Shown here: positions 35,101 through 45,690 of the stretch, piece by piece
Position numbering within the stretch: the stretch's first letter is position 1
How the letters are laid out: every line of letters begins with the position of its first letter
Source of the DNA: Schistosoma mansoni
Taxonomy: Eukaryota > Platyhelminthes > Trematoda > Strigeidida > Schistosomatidae
Assembly (NCBI RefSeq): GCF_000237925.1
Contig: NW_017386017.1
Location: 992,001 to 1,056,000 of the forward strand
Direction: 5' to 3'
Length of the DNA: 64,000 bases
Translations under genes and position numbers: made by a program
Notes under the pieces: generated by a model
Databases searched by the model: none
Seen by the model: only the letters and a program-made list of their open reading frames with translations
Told to the model about the DNA's origin: nothing

Positions 35101-36618
35101 AGTAATCAATTGCTCTGATATTTACATAAGCACAATAAAACTAGTGGATTAGAAATATCATATATACCAGTAATTAAATTTTATATGACATAGGTAACAT
35201 TTTAGTGTTTTAATGAGTTTAAAGAAGTAAATACACATCATGGAAGCTATTTGCTGGAACACTACTGATCTAGTCTCTGGAATTACCACGCTCGTAAAGT
35301 CAGCTCAATAGACCACTTTAATTAATCCCGTCATATGTATCATTCTGGAAATCACACTTTTTTCATATAACTTTTTAGGGACTGATCCCCTCGGAAATCT
35401 ATCTATTTATTTGAATGAAGACACACAAAATGAAATCTTTTGAGCGCCTTAAATAACAATGAAAAAGTAGTGGACATGTGTTTCCGTCTAAATGCAAATA
35501 TTGCTTCAGCGTCAACTCCTAGATTGATCATAAGGAGTGAAGTAATCGAGCACATTAGCCACATTGCTTATTTTGGAGGTCTGACCAACCTTGGTTGGTT
35601 GGTGTCTGACGAAATCTCGACATGGATCGGTACAGGAGAGTTATCCACTTAGCGAACAAAAGACAGAGATGCTGATTATCAGTCGGTGGTGTACCAGTTT
35701 GTCTATACAACATAGCATACGAAGGTAGAAAACATGGGTAGGCCGCAAGTTATTGGTCATGCGGTGGAACAATCGAGTAAGCAATGCTGAGGACGGGCGT
35801 AGTGTATTATCTAAAGATTGTACACCGGTTGACGAAGTTGTGGATCTTTTTTGACTGAATTGGTTCAAATATGTTACGTATCCTAGACTTCCGCCTATCT
35901 AGACATCCAATAATGAGTTTGTCTGGCTCATGTTGTAGACAAAGACTATCTGGTTGGGGTATGTGGGATTATCATGAACAGTAGTTGTAGATATTAGATG
36001 ACAATACTCTAAATAGATCAAACCGAAGAAGATTCATTTATTTTCTATCTTTCTCTAGACTTAGGGTATTAGTATTTCTTTATACATGTCTTTTTTTCAC
36101 ACAATATTCTCAATTTCAAATCTTCCTCACTACAACTCATACTACTGCCAATGCGACTCCTTTGATAGTCATTTTTTATTAATTTTATCTCGTAATGATT
36201 CAACATAGTTACCTAAGCTAACGATAATTTGTCAATTATGATAAAGAAAATGTTTCTTTGAAACCTGCAAAGAAAAAAACGAAGCAAAAAAGTGCTAATA
36301 AACTCACCCATGCAACCTCGAGTCACCATACAAATCGGATAAACCGTTAGTTACGTAATGCCAGTGAGGAGGGCTTTGCAGTTCAGCTGATCCTGGATTT
36401 GCATACATATTGATAAAATCCAAAGGATCTGGTCCACCCATCCAGAACTTTCGAACAGCTGTTACTTGTAATGGAGTAGGTTGATCAGGATACAACAGTC
36501 GACAAGCTGCATAGATAGCTTTTAAGCCTAAGGCATGCTCTTCTTTAGCAGGTGGAACACTACCTAAATTGGGAGCAGTCCCTGAACTTAAAACTGGTCC
36601 AAAAGCACTATTCGACAT
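25651..36618 (-). CDS. SUFU: Suppressor of Fused homolog, five exons, greatly enlarged
   Basis: A cytoplasmic negative regulator that binds GLI/Ci in Hedgehog signalling. Exons in coding order: 36618-36308, 34773-34134, 31210-30370, 27941-27418, 26769-25651. All introns are GT-AG with matching phases, and the total (3,435 nt) is an exact multiple of three (1,144 residues). Landmarks: YAACRLLYPDQPTPLQVTAV and HWHYVTNGLSDLYGD (exon 1), DGPSGFGFELTFRVKREAGE and AGDHIPWP (exon 2), TDMRRNLNIFEMQPNL and EGSNLSGV (exon 3), LRHGRHFTFLNANYPDHAIT and YVARGPWLQ (exon 4), LLTDDFLEQLEF (exon 5). Human SUFU has 484 residues. The extra length is a ~120-residue Gln/Ala-rich loop insert before RIHHMLL, a ~300-residue linker between the N and C domains, and a ~320-residue Ser/Asn/Gln tail. 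The start ATG begins an uninterrupted exon. The family call is certain; small boundary errors are possible. Confidence 0.93.
28074..28981 (-). mobile_element. family E LINE with 5' inversion, in SUFU intron 3
   Basis: Reading the minus strand, a 5' leader segment in reverse orientation (28531-28981, plus-strand sense) is joined to a 3' end in normal orientation (28530-28074, ending in a CAGT-repeat tail). A perfect 12-bp duplication, AATTAAATATGT, flanks it at 28062-28073 and 28982-28993. This is the classic outcome of twin priming during LINE insertion. No coding domain is retained. Confidence 0.85.
29089..29140. repeat. (TA)n microsatellite
   Basis: The longest TA run in the window, about 52 bp, inside SUFU intron 3. 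Confidence 0.9.
29365..29480 (-). repeat. family B fragment, diverged
   Basis: GACCACCACCGAAAACCTGG, then a degraded ribozyme and the tRNA-like box B remains, stopping abruptly where RTE coding sequence begins. Confidence 0.6.
29481..29975 (+). mobile_element. RTE (SR2-like) LINE, reverse transcriptase core fragment
   Basis: Translation in shifting frames gives the RT palm region: a KCEDYKSITLLLVLGKVSN-like segment, then LRDQQ..RS-type, RRTLRNLP and FQVKTGLSTIVFS-like segments, the last matching the VKTGVRQGCLLSPFLFLL motif. The copy is truncated at both ends and broken by frameshifts. It lies in SUFU intron 3. Confidence 0.75.
31697..31736. repeat. (GATA)n-like microsatellite
   Basis: TAGG and TAGA tetranucleotide run in SUFU intron 2. 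Confidence 0.8.
32015..32150. repeat. family B, short inverted pair
   Basis: A ~20-bp minus-strand piece (GAAAACCTGAAAGCACTGGA) is joined head-on to a plus-strand piece that starts at the ribozyme core strand CGAAACGGCCGTC and runs to the CCCCTTCTGAT tail. It lies in SUFU intron 2. Confidence 0.7.
32235..32770 (-). repeat. family C SINE-like retroposon, full length
   Basis: A minus-strand copy in SUFU intron 2. The exact 14-mer ATCCATTCAGTTAA flanks it at 32221-32234 and 32771-32784, a target duplication. About 16 extra bases lie between the usual 5' end and the right duplication. Confidence 0.85.
34920..35060 (-). mobile_element. possible family E LINE tail
   Basis: It begins with the CAGTCAGTCAGT repeat and shows weak resemblance to the 3' end at 28074-28200. 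Low confidence. Confidence 0.3.
35440..36200 (+). mobile_element. family E LINE, reverse transcriptase C-terminal and 3' region, old
   Basis: The frame at 35440-35652 reads SASTPRLIIRSEVIEHISHI and LVSDEISTWIG, aligned with ASTPELRIGSEVVERVDNFT and LVTDEISARI of the copy at 42512-43144. The rest, including the SGWGMWDYHEQ region, follows the same element to its 3' region. Several frameshifts. It lies in SUFU intron 1, antisense to the gene. Confidence 0.7.
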
Positions 36619-37687
36619 CTTTATTTGGTAATAATAAGTATTGGAACATTTTTCTTCTAAAATAGAAATAATAAACTGAACTTGAGTTTTATAAGTTCAA
36701 CTAATTACACACAAACATACAACCCTCTAGTTATCAAAGGTATCCTGCTTGAAACAAACATGTGTACATTGACAAAACCAAGCTTAGAGGGGGGAACCCT
36801 GAAAACATATTGTCACGTAACTTAGTTGTGAATTAACTACACTTTAAAAGCTATTTATACTCTACGGCAGCCTTATACAAAGTATACAGAAAAAGATTCG
36901 GAATTATAAACTAACTCATGAGTGCTTATACTATTCAGTAACAACTCAACCTTAAAGATATGCTTATGTGTTAGAGACGAATCAACATTGAGGTTAAACT
37001 ATGGATTTTGTGATACATGCATGACTTGCATAAACATTTGGACTTAATGAAATCATTCAGCTCAAAAAAACAACTATAGTATATGCATAAGCTAATGAGC
37101 AGTAACCCGCTTCGTCGTAGTCGAGATACTGATATTATAAACAAAGATGGAATTTTCAAAGTTAATAGAAACTGAAGATAAACAAGAAAATTGATACAAA
37201 CACCTTTTAAATAAGGCCAGTCATTCAATGCAAAAATAAGTAAGAACTGTAGGTTAAACTAAACAACAATATTCGGAAACCTATAGTGTTCTTTCGGAAT
37301 AATCAAAAATATCAGTCGAACACAAGTAGTCTGAAGTTCATAGGCGTCATTCCCGGTCCTTAAAGCTGGATAAAGGAGGAGGGTTGGTTATGTACTTACC
37401 AAACCCACCTCACTGAATACAACCTAGTTGAAAAAACGCTAACCAGACTTAACCAATTAACTCACTTAAACTCTCTCCTAGTAGCTGAAGGGTCATGATA
37501 TAGAAGAGTTATGAAGCTTCAGAACAAATCCCGAGATTCTTTGAAATTCAAAGGTTTGGTGCTCCTTCTGACTACCAGAGTAACAATTAATATAAGGACA
37601 GGCAATGTCTGAACAATGTGCAAGACTAGGAGGACCATTCAAATAGTAGAAGAAATGAGAAGATACAACCTGACCTTCATTGGGATA

Positions 37688-38216
37688 GGCCCCCAAATGC
37701 CCTGGTACGGCCGAGTGTGGGGAGGGCCCGCCCTCTCTCTTGAAATGTTCTCACATGGCCACGCGTATACAGCCTCTGTCAGGGAAGTCCTATTCACTGC
37801 CTTCTCGTGGTGTTGTCCACGAAATTGAGAGGACGAAAAGCGAATGTCCGGAGCTTCGACCAGGTTGGTGGACACGGAAAGTCCACCTAGGGGAGTTGGA
37901 AAACCCTGATTCCAAACCAATGGTGCACATGGGCTGGCTCCAGTGTCCTTAGGGAACAAACGGTGTATGAATCAACTGTTGGTCACTGGCTACCATGGGA
38001 CTGCATCTCCTCACGATGCTCCACTGCCTTATGAATCAGATCTTTAGGTCAAAGGCTCGATGTGTGGCCTCCTAAGAAATCCGCCTGCTTCGGTCTGAGT
38101 AGCCGGGCAGTATCATAGCCCTCATGCAATTAAATGAAATGACAATTTTTTGTGTGGCACATATATATCTGGTGCCCCTTTGTACAAATATTTATGTGTT
38201 CAAATAAATAAATAAA
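37688..38216 (+). repeat. family C SINE-like retroposon inserted into an RTE element
   Basis: 529 bp with an (AAATA)n tail. The 11-bp flanks TCATTGGGATA (37677-37687) and TCATTGAGATA (38217-38227) are target duplications copied from the endonuclease frame. The insertion is therefore younger than the RTE copy. Confidence 0.9.
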
Positions 38217-38459
38217 TCATTGAGATAGATGAATCCCAACGAACGCAATCTGAGCAAAATAAACCAACTACAGGAGATGTTGTATTCTGAACATGAGGAA
38301 AAAAATACACACAGGAACTTGCTCCGACACTGTCCAAAGAAGTATGAGAAGCGTTAACTGGATTGATTGGAAACTCACGGCTCTAGGATAATCAAACCAT
38401 CCTTCGAAGCAAAGAAGAAAAGGATTACGACGAATGTCATCAAGTGCTAAGCACCAACC

Positions 38460-38905
38460 AATAACAGTTTGGTGGCCCGTTGATCTAACTTCCATTTGAT
38501 AGAATAATGATGTCAACGAAATATACAAGCCGTCTACTCTGATATATAATGACGGAATAAAATACGCCAAATATGAGGATGGATTTTGAAAATGCATATC
38601 TACCTCATAAACTCGTTGGTCGAGACAGAATCAGAGGAGTGAAGTGGAGAAGCAGACCAGAGAAGGCGAACATACCAACTCAATTTGATAAAGCATGATT
38701 CAATATTTATAGCCAGAAAAAAATAAGTTGAAGACATATGATGCATGGGGTAAGCGATACACACATACGCTCATATAAAAGCAGTCAAGTTTATCAAGCA
38801 AATAATCAATAAGGTCGAAATTTGGCTCTAGAAGAACGAATTAGTTGGTTTGTCCGAAAACCCGAATGATGTATGTGTGCTTGACACAGTACTAGACACT
38901 GCAAA
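38460..38905 (-). mobile_element. family H LTR-like block inserted into an RTE element
   Basis: About 445 bp matching 6735-7190 on the opposite strand and replacing nothing visible in the RTE sequence around it. It resembles a solo LTR of unknown family. The frame at 38268-38597 spans its edge and is not a gene. Confidence 0.5.
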
Positions 38906-39664
38906 ACTAGCGAAGACAATAAATTTCGTTTTATGAAAGGCTGCAGTCTATTTCAGAGAAATCATCAGAAAAATACCTGACGATACTAGTGGGTGATATA
39001 AAAATGCCCAAGTCGGGATGAACAACACCAGGTATGAATGCATTGTGAGACGTGATAGACTGGGAGAATGGTGAGATTAGACCTTTGTGCTCTCAACGGT
39101 ATGGTCATAGAAGTCAGCATTTGACCCGAAAACGTACACATAAAGCTAGTGAGTTCCGCCTGAACACACTACAGAAAACCAGATCGATCACATCTGTGTG
39201 AATATAAAATTCGGAAGCTCAACCGAAGAAGTAGAAACAAAGAGAGAATCTGATGGAGCTTTATATCACCACATAGTGACAGACAAGCTGGAACATAAGC
39301 TAAAGAAGTATTGGACAAATGGATGAGCAACACTACAAAATTTTACCAGTCTTTCTTCGAAATGCTAACAAACTCAGTCAGTCCAACAAAGATATCAGCA
39401 ACAAGTTCTGATTCTTACAAGATCTACTAAGAGAGAAAATCACCACAGAGGGCAACTCAAAAAGGTTTGAACGAGCAATAACTTCCACATCGCAGGGTGT
39501 TTTGGGCCCCAATAGGCAGCAAAATGAAAAACAAATCACAGTAGATAATCTGTCCACGATTCAAGGAAGCAGAACAAGCCGACGAAAAACAGGCACAGGT
39601 TGAACACACAGGAGCAAACAAAAAAAGTGAAAGGGATTTTTAGAGCTGATAAGCGGAAGTGGTT

Positions 39665-39800
39665 TTGAGAATCGGAGATCAACATCAACACCATGAATAC
39701 CACTTGATAACAGCTGGGAAGAATATAGAATGAGGTTGGTTAGAGACTCCTGAAAGGTGCTACAGCAAGAGGGGTAGCATGTTTAGTTATTTAGATTTGG
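39665..39800 (+). repeat. unclassified repeat shared with 49355-49465
   Basis: Shared blocks are GAGAATCRSRGWTCAACATC and GTTGGTTAGAGACTCCTG. It may be part of a LINE that I cannot place. Confidence 0.45.
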
Positions 39801-40734
39801 GTCCAATGAGCACTGAGAAAATATTGAAAACGAAAGCATAATGACCCATAAAGAAAATAGGGAATTCAGTAGATCCTCAAGTTATCAATAAACTACAACT
39901 GGTCATACGTAGACCAAGGCCAGATGCAATACGGTAATGCAATGGCTTGCACAGTAGGAATGAGTGAACATTAAGTGCTAAATAATTTGGTTCATATTAA
40001 GATTGCAAGCTTTTAATACATACAGATATCGCAAAGGAGTGAATGAAAAACGTTTATTTGAATACTAAGGAATTAAAGGCTCACAGTAGTTGGGAGTAGA
40101 GTATCCGACACTGGCTTACATCATGATGCATTTGAGCACAGGCCTTATGAAAAAAATCGGGAAACCAGAGTAGCTTGGTCTAAAAGTTAATCGTACCATT
40201 TCGATTACAGGTTGCGGAATTGCTTAGGTAACTATGTTTTAATCAGGCCAATTAACGTAAGCTGACCGATAATGTAAATTGCAATCGATACACGTGCAAC
40301 TAAATCCTAGTATACACTATATTAATCTTGTAGTATTATGTTAGTTGTAAAAGACTTCAGTATTATTACTCTAGGTCAAATTACAGTACTTCTATGGTCC
40401 CTTGTGTTTTATGTACCGTGAGAACTTGAACAACTGATCTCCATTTACTTTCGTTTATCAGTTATTCATCACGGCTTATCACAAATAATTTTACATTTAT
40501 CTGGTGAAAATTTAAGAGCTTTCAGAGGTATAACCACAATTCGAACCGTAACAGGGAGCCACAGCACGGAATTTCAAACAAGTGTATCAGTTCAAGATAG
40601 ATCTTTTGAATCAAGGTTAAGAAAAAGGAAACGTGTCAAAGTAATAAGACAATCCGTGATATAATCAAAAAGACACTACACAGCACGAACAACCAAAACT
40701 GAAAAATTTAGAACAGAATCTGTACATAATTTAA
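39801..40734. other. no gene recognised
   Basis: AT-rich DNA downstream of GET4; nothing supported. Confidence 0.4.
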
Positions 40735-40740
40735 TTTATT
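40735..40740 (-). terminator. candidate polyadenylation signal for GET4
   Basis: AATAAA on the minus strand, 283 nt past the stop. Chosen by motif and distance only. Confidence 0.3.
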
Positions 40741-41022
40741 TCAATATTAACAATTTTGTGCATTTCCAGGAAGTTTATAACAGGAAAAAAGGAAGAAACC
40801 GACAGTGAAATCATCCAGTGAATAAATATTTGTTAGAAGCATGAGGAAAACAGACCCACAAAACATAACTGCAAGACAAAATTATTGTCCGAAGACGCTC
40901 ACAATTCAAATGTCGGCTATGTGGGTAGGTACTTGTAGTCCACCTATAAAGATGAGTATGTGCATATTACCAGCTCTAAATCGAAAGGCACTGTATAGTC
41001 GGTGGAGATATATGCGAAATTA

Positions 41023-42003
41023 TCAATCCACATCTTCAAAACACATTTCCTCTGGTGAATTTACATCGGTACTCCCATTCAGTGCATAACGACCAACGTC
41101 ATCACTTGACACAGAATCTTCCATTTTGTCTCCATCACTAAACATTTGCATTATCCGTGAAAAAAAATTATTCATTTCATTTGCAGGAGGTTTAACACCA
41201 AAGTATAATTGGCCAATTTTATCCAAGTATTTTAAATAAGAAGAATCTCGGTTCAGTTGGGGACTGTATTTTTCACATAGTACTGAAAATACAGCTAGAC
41301 TGCACTTCTTTTCAATAGCTAACATCAAAAACCATAAGAAATTTAATAAAGGAAAATCCGCAAACGGTGGCCCAGGTTCTAATCGAGGATGACGTCGTGT
41401 ATATGTGTAAAACGTCAATATGGCAACTGAGATTTGTTTCATACATAAAAACTGAAGGACAGCTTGTGCAAGAAATAAATCGATTTCTGATCGAAGCCCA
41501 TATCGCTGATGCAAAGCAACAAGGAAGACACCAGCCGCATAGCCGTTAGAAGACAACATAATACGCAACCTTGCTTCACTGAAAGATCCTTCTTGCCACA
41601 ATACACGAGCGAGATAGCCATTGAACACAGCCAGAAGGTCTTTTTGCTTTTGGAGAAGATGAAGTGCCTTGTGAACAAAACGTGTCCTTTCTTCCCCAGG
41701 ACACATTCGTATCAAAAGTTCACAAATTTCATCTAGATGAGATTCAGTCAAAACTGTCTCGCTCTGGCTATACACATCAAGTACAAGACAAGCTAACTCA
41801 GTACCACTTTCCCATTGTTCGTTATCAAGTAAAAACTCAGAACCTAGTTTCAAATATTTTAATGCTTCCTGATAATTTTTCCGCATCATACAACGGAAAT
41901 TTATGGTCTTATATAGTTGATGAGCCTCATAGAAACGTCGTTCGCTGACAGCCACCTTCAGTCGTTGATCTAACTTGGATAATTTTAGTTCAGCCGTGGA
42001 CAT
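41023..42003 (-). CDS. GET4: GET4 / TRC35 homolog, single exon
   Basis: GET4 is the cytosolic alpha-solenoid subunit that pairs with GET5/UBL4A (and BAG6 in animals) to pass tail-anchored proteins from SGTA to GET3/TRC40. The frame is 326 residues, against 327 in human. Diagnostic stretches: RFYEAHQLYKTINFR near residue 20, MCPGEERTRFVHKAL, RSEIDLFLAQAVLQFLCMK, PRLEPGPPFADFPLLNFLWF, VLCEKYSPQLNRDSSYLKYL and DKIGQLYFGVKPP, in the expected order. The tail is acidic and low in order. I take ATG 42003 (MSTAELKL) because upstream codons (to 42102) read as an unrelated hydrophobic stretch and family homology starts just after it. No intron interrupts the frame, which is unusual beside the multi-exon neighbours. 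A family E LINE ends about 360 bp upstream in the same orientation. Confidence 0.93.
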   Translation of the reverse strand: MSTAELKLSKLDQRLKVAVSERRFYEAHQLYKTINFRCMMRKNYQEALKYLKLGSEFLLDNEQWESGTELACLVLDVYSQSETVLTESHLDEICELLIRMCPGEERTRFVHKALHLLQKQKDLLAVFNGYLARVLWQEGSFSEARLRIMLSSNGYAAGVFLVALHQRYGLRSEIDLFLAQAVLQFLCMKQISVAILTFYTYTRRHPRLEPGPPFADFPLLNFLWFLMLAIEKKCSLAVFSVLCEKYSPQLNRDSSYLKYLDKIGQLYFGVKPPANEMNNFFSRIMQMFSDGDKMEDSVSSDDVGRYALNGSTDVNSPEEMCFEDVD

Positions 42004-42364
42004 CGGAACAAAGTTTAATAAAGCAGTTATACCTGTTGATGAAAACACCAAAGAGAAATATAAAACTAAGAAAATGTCGAGATTTATTCGAATATATTTC
42101 AATGAACTGTATAAAAGGTCAACAGTATTTTAGCAGATAAATACACTTTTGCACTACGTATTTAACTATTTCGACTGAATTTGTCATAACGTAATCTTTT
42201 GAAATTTGTCCAAATAGAAAGAATACAAGTTTTTACATCAATTCAGTGCACAGAAAGAACTATTAGTAGACTTGGGGTAGCACGAAGTAGGTGACATTAT
42301 CTATCGGTTAATTAATGAAATTTTAATAACAACCAACCACTCCGTTCTTTGAAAAAACTGTTTG

Positions 42365-45300
42365 CTTAATGACAATGGATTCTGAGCCATATCACACAGT
42401 CTCCAACCATTGGTTACGATAGTCACGCAGACCCCAACCAAGTAGTCTGCATCTACTAACATGGCTCAGATCAGAAGTCAGTAACTTCAAGCACTGATGC
42501 CACGTTTTAGTTTAGCCGTCTCTAACTCTCTTCCAACCATCCCCAACACTAGTCAGCATTGCGCGTCGTGGTAATCGATGTTCAGGCATACGCAACACGT
42601 GGTCCAACCATCTCAGTCGATGAAGATTCATGACCTCATCAACTGATTTACCATCATTCCCTAATACCCTGCGTCTAACCTCACTATTACTTACCCGGTT
42701 ATCCCAGCAGATGCGAGCAATATTTCTAAGGCATCTGTGGTCAAATACTAGTAACCTACGAGTATCTTCTATTCTTAATGGCCATGTTTCGCAGCCGTAA
42801 AGTAGAACAGAACGAACTGCTGTGCAGTATACTCGTCCCTTAATTGATAGACGGATATCTCGTCTTCGCCATAGGTGACGTAAGTTGGCAAAAGCCAAAC
42901 GAGCTTTTTGAATCCGTGCTGAGATTTCGTCAGTCACCAACCCATTAGGGCTGATCAGACTTCCAAGATAAGTGAAGTTGTCGACGCGTTCGACTACTTC
43001 ACTCCCTATCCTTAGTTCAGGTGTTGACGCAGGCCAGTCCTGGAGTAACAATTTACATTTGGATGGGGAGAAACGCATCCCAAACATCCTGGCATTATTA
43101 CTCAGTTCTAACAGAAGACTGTATTTTGTCAGCGTCTTCACCAAACAGGACTATGTCATCTGCGTATTCTAAGTCGATAAGTGAACCTCCTGGTAGAAGA
43201 TCAATTCCTGAAAATCCAGTCGACGAGTGTTATTTCCAGCAACAGGTCTATAATGAAGTTAAACAAAAATGGGGATAGTGGACAGTCTCGCCGGATACTA
43301 CTTGAGGTTGCAAAATCAGACGATGCATCCACCACCAGGATTGAAGCCAGCCTGAATTTCTCGTGTTTGCAGTTCACGGGTCTTGGTCATGCGCCTGATA
43401 ATTATTGAGGCTAGTATTTTAGATGCTGTATTAGTCAAACTAATCCCTCTATGATTATCATAGAATCATTTTGACCCCTTCTTATATATTAGGACGATCA
43501 GTGATTGCGACCAGTCAGATGGGATTACGTCCAACTCCCAGATTTTAGCTAAAATATTAGTCAACCTAGTCGCTAAAACTGGACCACCATGCTTAAAAAC
43601 TTCTGGAGCCAATCTATCTGGACCAGCTGCTCTTCATAGTGCCAGATTAGCTATGGCTTTTCGAACTTTGATTAGAGTCGGGGGGACCTAATTCAATGTT
43701 CTATTCAGACTGTTTGGGAATGGTGAGTAGTTGTAGAGTAACTGAAAGCCAGACAAACTGCTCCCTAAAGTGTTACGCCCATCGTCCTAAACGTCTTGGT
43801 TGAGAGCAGATAAGAGTGTCGTCTTTCCCGAGATCGTCTCACACTTGAAATCTTAATTCCAATTTCTTTCACTAGCTTGAAAATCTGTCTGGTGTTACTA
43901 CAGCCGCTGTCTTTTTCCATCTCTTTTGGTTTCCCTGCCAACCACTGCCCATGGTCGTTTGTTAGACTTTTTGGCTAACCTAGGTCTGATTTGTTAACAC
44001 TCTTCATCGTGTTCAGTGCCTGATAGAATGAGTTTACGAGAATCCATCAGTGCAATAGACTTAGCAGAAATCCATTGGTTTTTCGTAACTCTTTGGTTTA
44101 AATAACTAACAGACGTCAGCTGTTTGTATATCTTTCCAAGCAACACCTGAGTCAGTCTCGTTTTCAGAACAAACCAAGTGTGACCTCAGTTGTTCCTGAA
44201 GTCTAATTTTGACTTTCTAGTCACTCAGTTCAATTCTAATGAGTCTTCTTAGTGTGGTTTTTCTGCGTCCAGTGAGGCGCAAACAAAAGTGTGCTCGTAT
44301 TTGAGCATGATCAGAGTCTAAACAGGTATTCCAGAACGAGCGACAGTCTTCTATTGAGCCTCTCCAACAATAACTGATGGCAATATGGTCTATTTGAGTC
44401 CATCGTTAGTTTGGTGCAAGGGGTTGTCATGTTAAACGATGTCTCTCCTTATACTTAAAATAAGTTCTCTAAAAATAAACGATTGTCTGAGCATAGTTGC
44501 AACAGACGATCACCATTATCGGTTCGTTGAGCCGGAATACTAAAATACCCACCTAAATGTCATTCTTTTTGGTTTAAGCTGCCTACCTGGGCATTAAAGT
44601 CACCCGCTACGACTACTATGTCTGAGCGCTTAGCTTTCTGAAGAAGCTCAGAGTTTTCTGTAAAGGTCATCTTCCACTTCACGATGGCTGCAGTCAGTGG
44701 GAGCGTAGGCAGAAACGAAAAAAAAGGCAACGACGTGTGTCCCTATCCTTCCGAGTTCTTACCAAGCTATTTAGCCGAACAGCAAGTAGGTGACTCTTAA
44801 CAGGGATCCACTCTAATAGTGCTCGTTCTGCTCTCGTACTTAGTGCTATACCTACACCTGCCAGTCCACGAGAACTAGCCATCCGGTCGCCAGACACACG
44901 GATGGTGTATCTCGTCACCCCTCTGTTTTGGAGAAGTGAGGTAAAGTGAATGACCACACTAGGATCCTGTATGTGTGTTTCGGAGATACAGCATACATCA
45001 ATGGTACGTGATTCTGGGGTTTTAGCCAAGAAGATCTGCTGGTCAATTTGACAGAGTGAGTACGTTGAAAGCTCCAATGTGTAATTTGGGGCGAGGTTTC
45101 AGTAGACCTGGGATAGTGTTTTACGCACTAGAATCGTTGGCCATGGTGACACTTGAGGAGGAAACCGAAAGAGGAAGTTTAGTGTTGAAAGTCAAGGTAG
45201 AAGGAATAGTAGGAATTAAAGAATGAGATTGATTATGAATACAGTGGTCTTGAGTGTTGTTAGAGGTATGAGGGCAGTTATCACTTCCCGGTTGCCCACA

Positions 45301-45690
45301 CCGTGGAAGAGTTCTTCTAGGGATATCTGGGAAGGAAATTGGATTAGAAGTGGTCTTAATGACCTGAGAGCGTGACCGTAGTGCCCAAGGGACAACTGCT
45401 TGGGGTCGGTCACACACGACCTTTCAGTGAGCAATTTTCGTGTTAGCTCCATACTTGTTGAAACCTTACCGCCGGAGACGGATATCCGTGGGATAAGGCG
45501 AGGTGTGCATTTTTAAAGTCGGCCTACGACTTTGCCCTCGGACCTTGAGTTTGTGGCTTTTAGCCTTACCGCTCTTTAACCAACATGTCTGGTATGATAG
45601 GACCTTGAAAAACGATTGTTCCAGCCAGTATAGCTCGGTGGATTCATCACGATAGGCTAGCCCACCACCAAGTCAAGGTAGCAGGCACAG
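42365..45690 (-). mobile_element. family E LINE, nearly complete, degenerate
   Basis: A 3.3-kb non-LTR retrotransposon. In minus order it has a 5' leader (45690-45121), an APE-type endonuclease (44694-45077; CQIDQQIFLAKTPESRTIDV, CCISETHIQDPS, SRGLAGVGIALST), a reverse transcriptase with the YADD catalytic motif at 43155-43166, and a C-terminal region (42512-43144; YLGSLISPNGLVTDEISARI, VLLYGCETWPLRIEDTRRLL, LRNIARICWDNRVSN). A single-base frameshift lies just after YADD, and further frame breaks separate the endonuclease from the RT, so it is not functional. The last ~260 bp of the 3' end seen at 28074 are missing or diverged. The clade is not settled: an APE LINE, possibly CR1-like. Confidence 0.85.

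Larger units (their letters stand above)
37340..39660 (+). mobile_element. RTE (SR2-like) LINE, 5' half, interrupted twice
   Basis: It starts near AAAGGAGGAGGGTTGG, the 5' motif also seen at 52034. Endonuclease pieces follow: RTIQIVEEMRRYNLTFIGI (to 37687), the segment to about 38459, and RLQSI..EKYLTILVGDIK with CSQRYGHRSQ and DHICV-type pieces (from about 38906). Two later insertions split it: family C at 37688-38216 and an LTR-like block at 38460-38905. Stops and frameshifts are frequent, so the copy is dead. Confidence 0.75.

Noticed and set aside
38268-38597. 109-codon minus-strand frame
   Set aside because: It spans the border between an RTE fragment and the LTR-like block; the matching block at 6735-7190 does not keep the frame.
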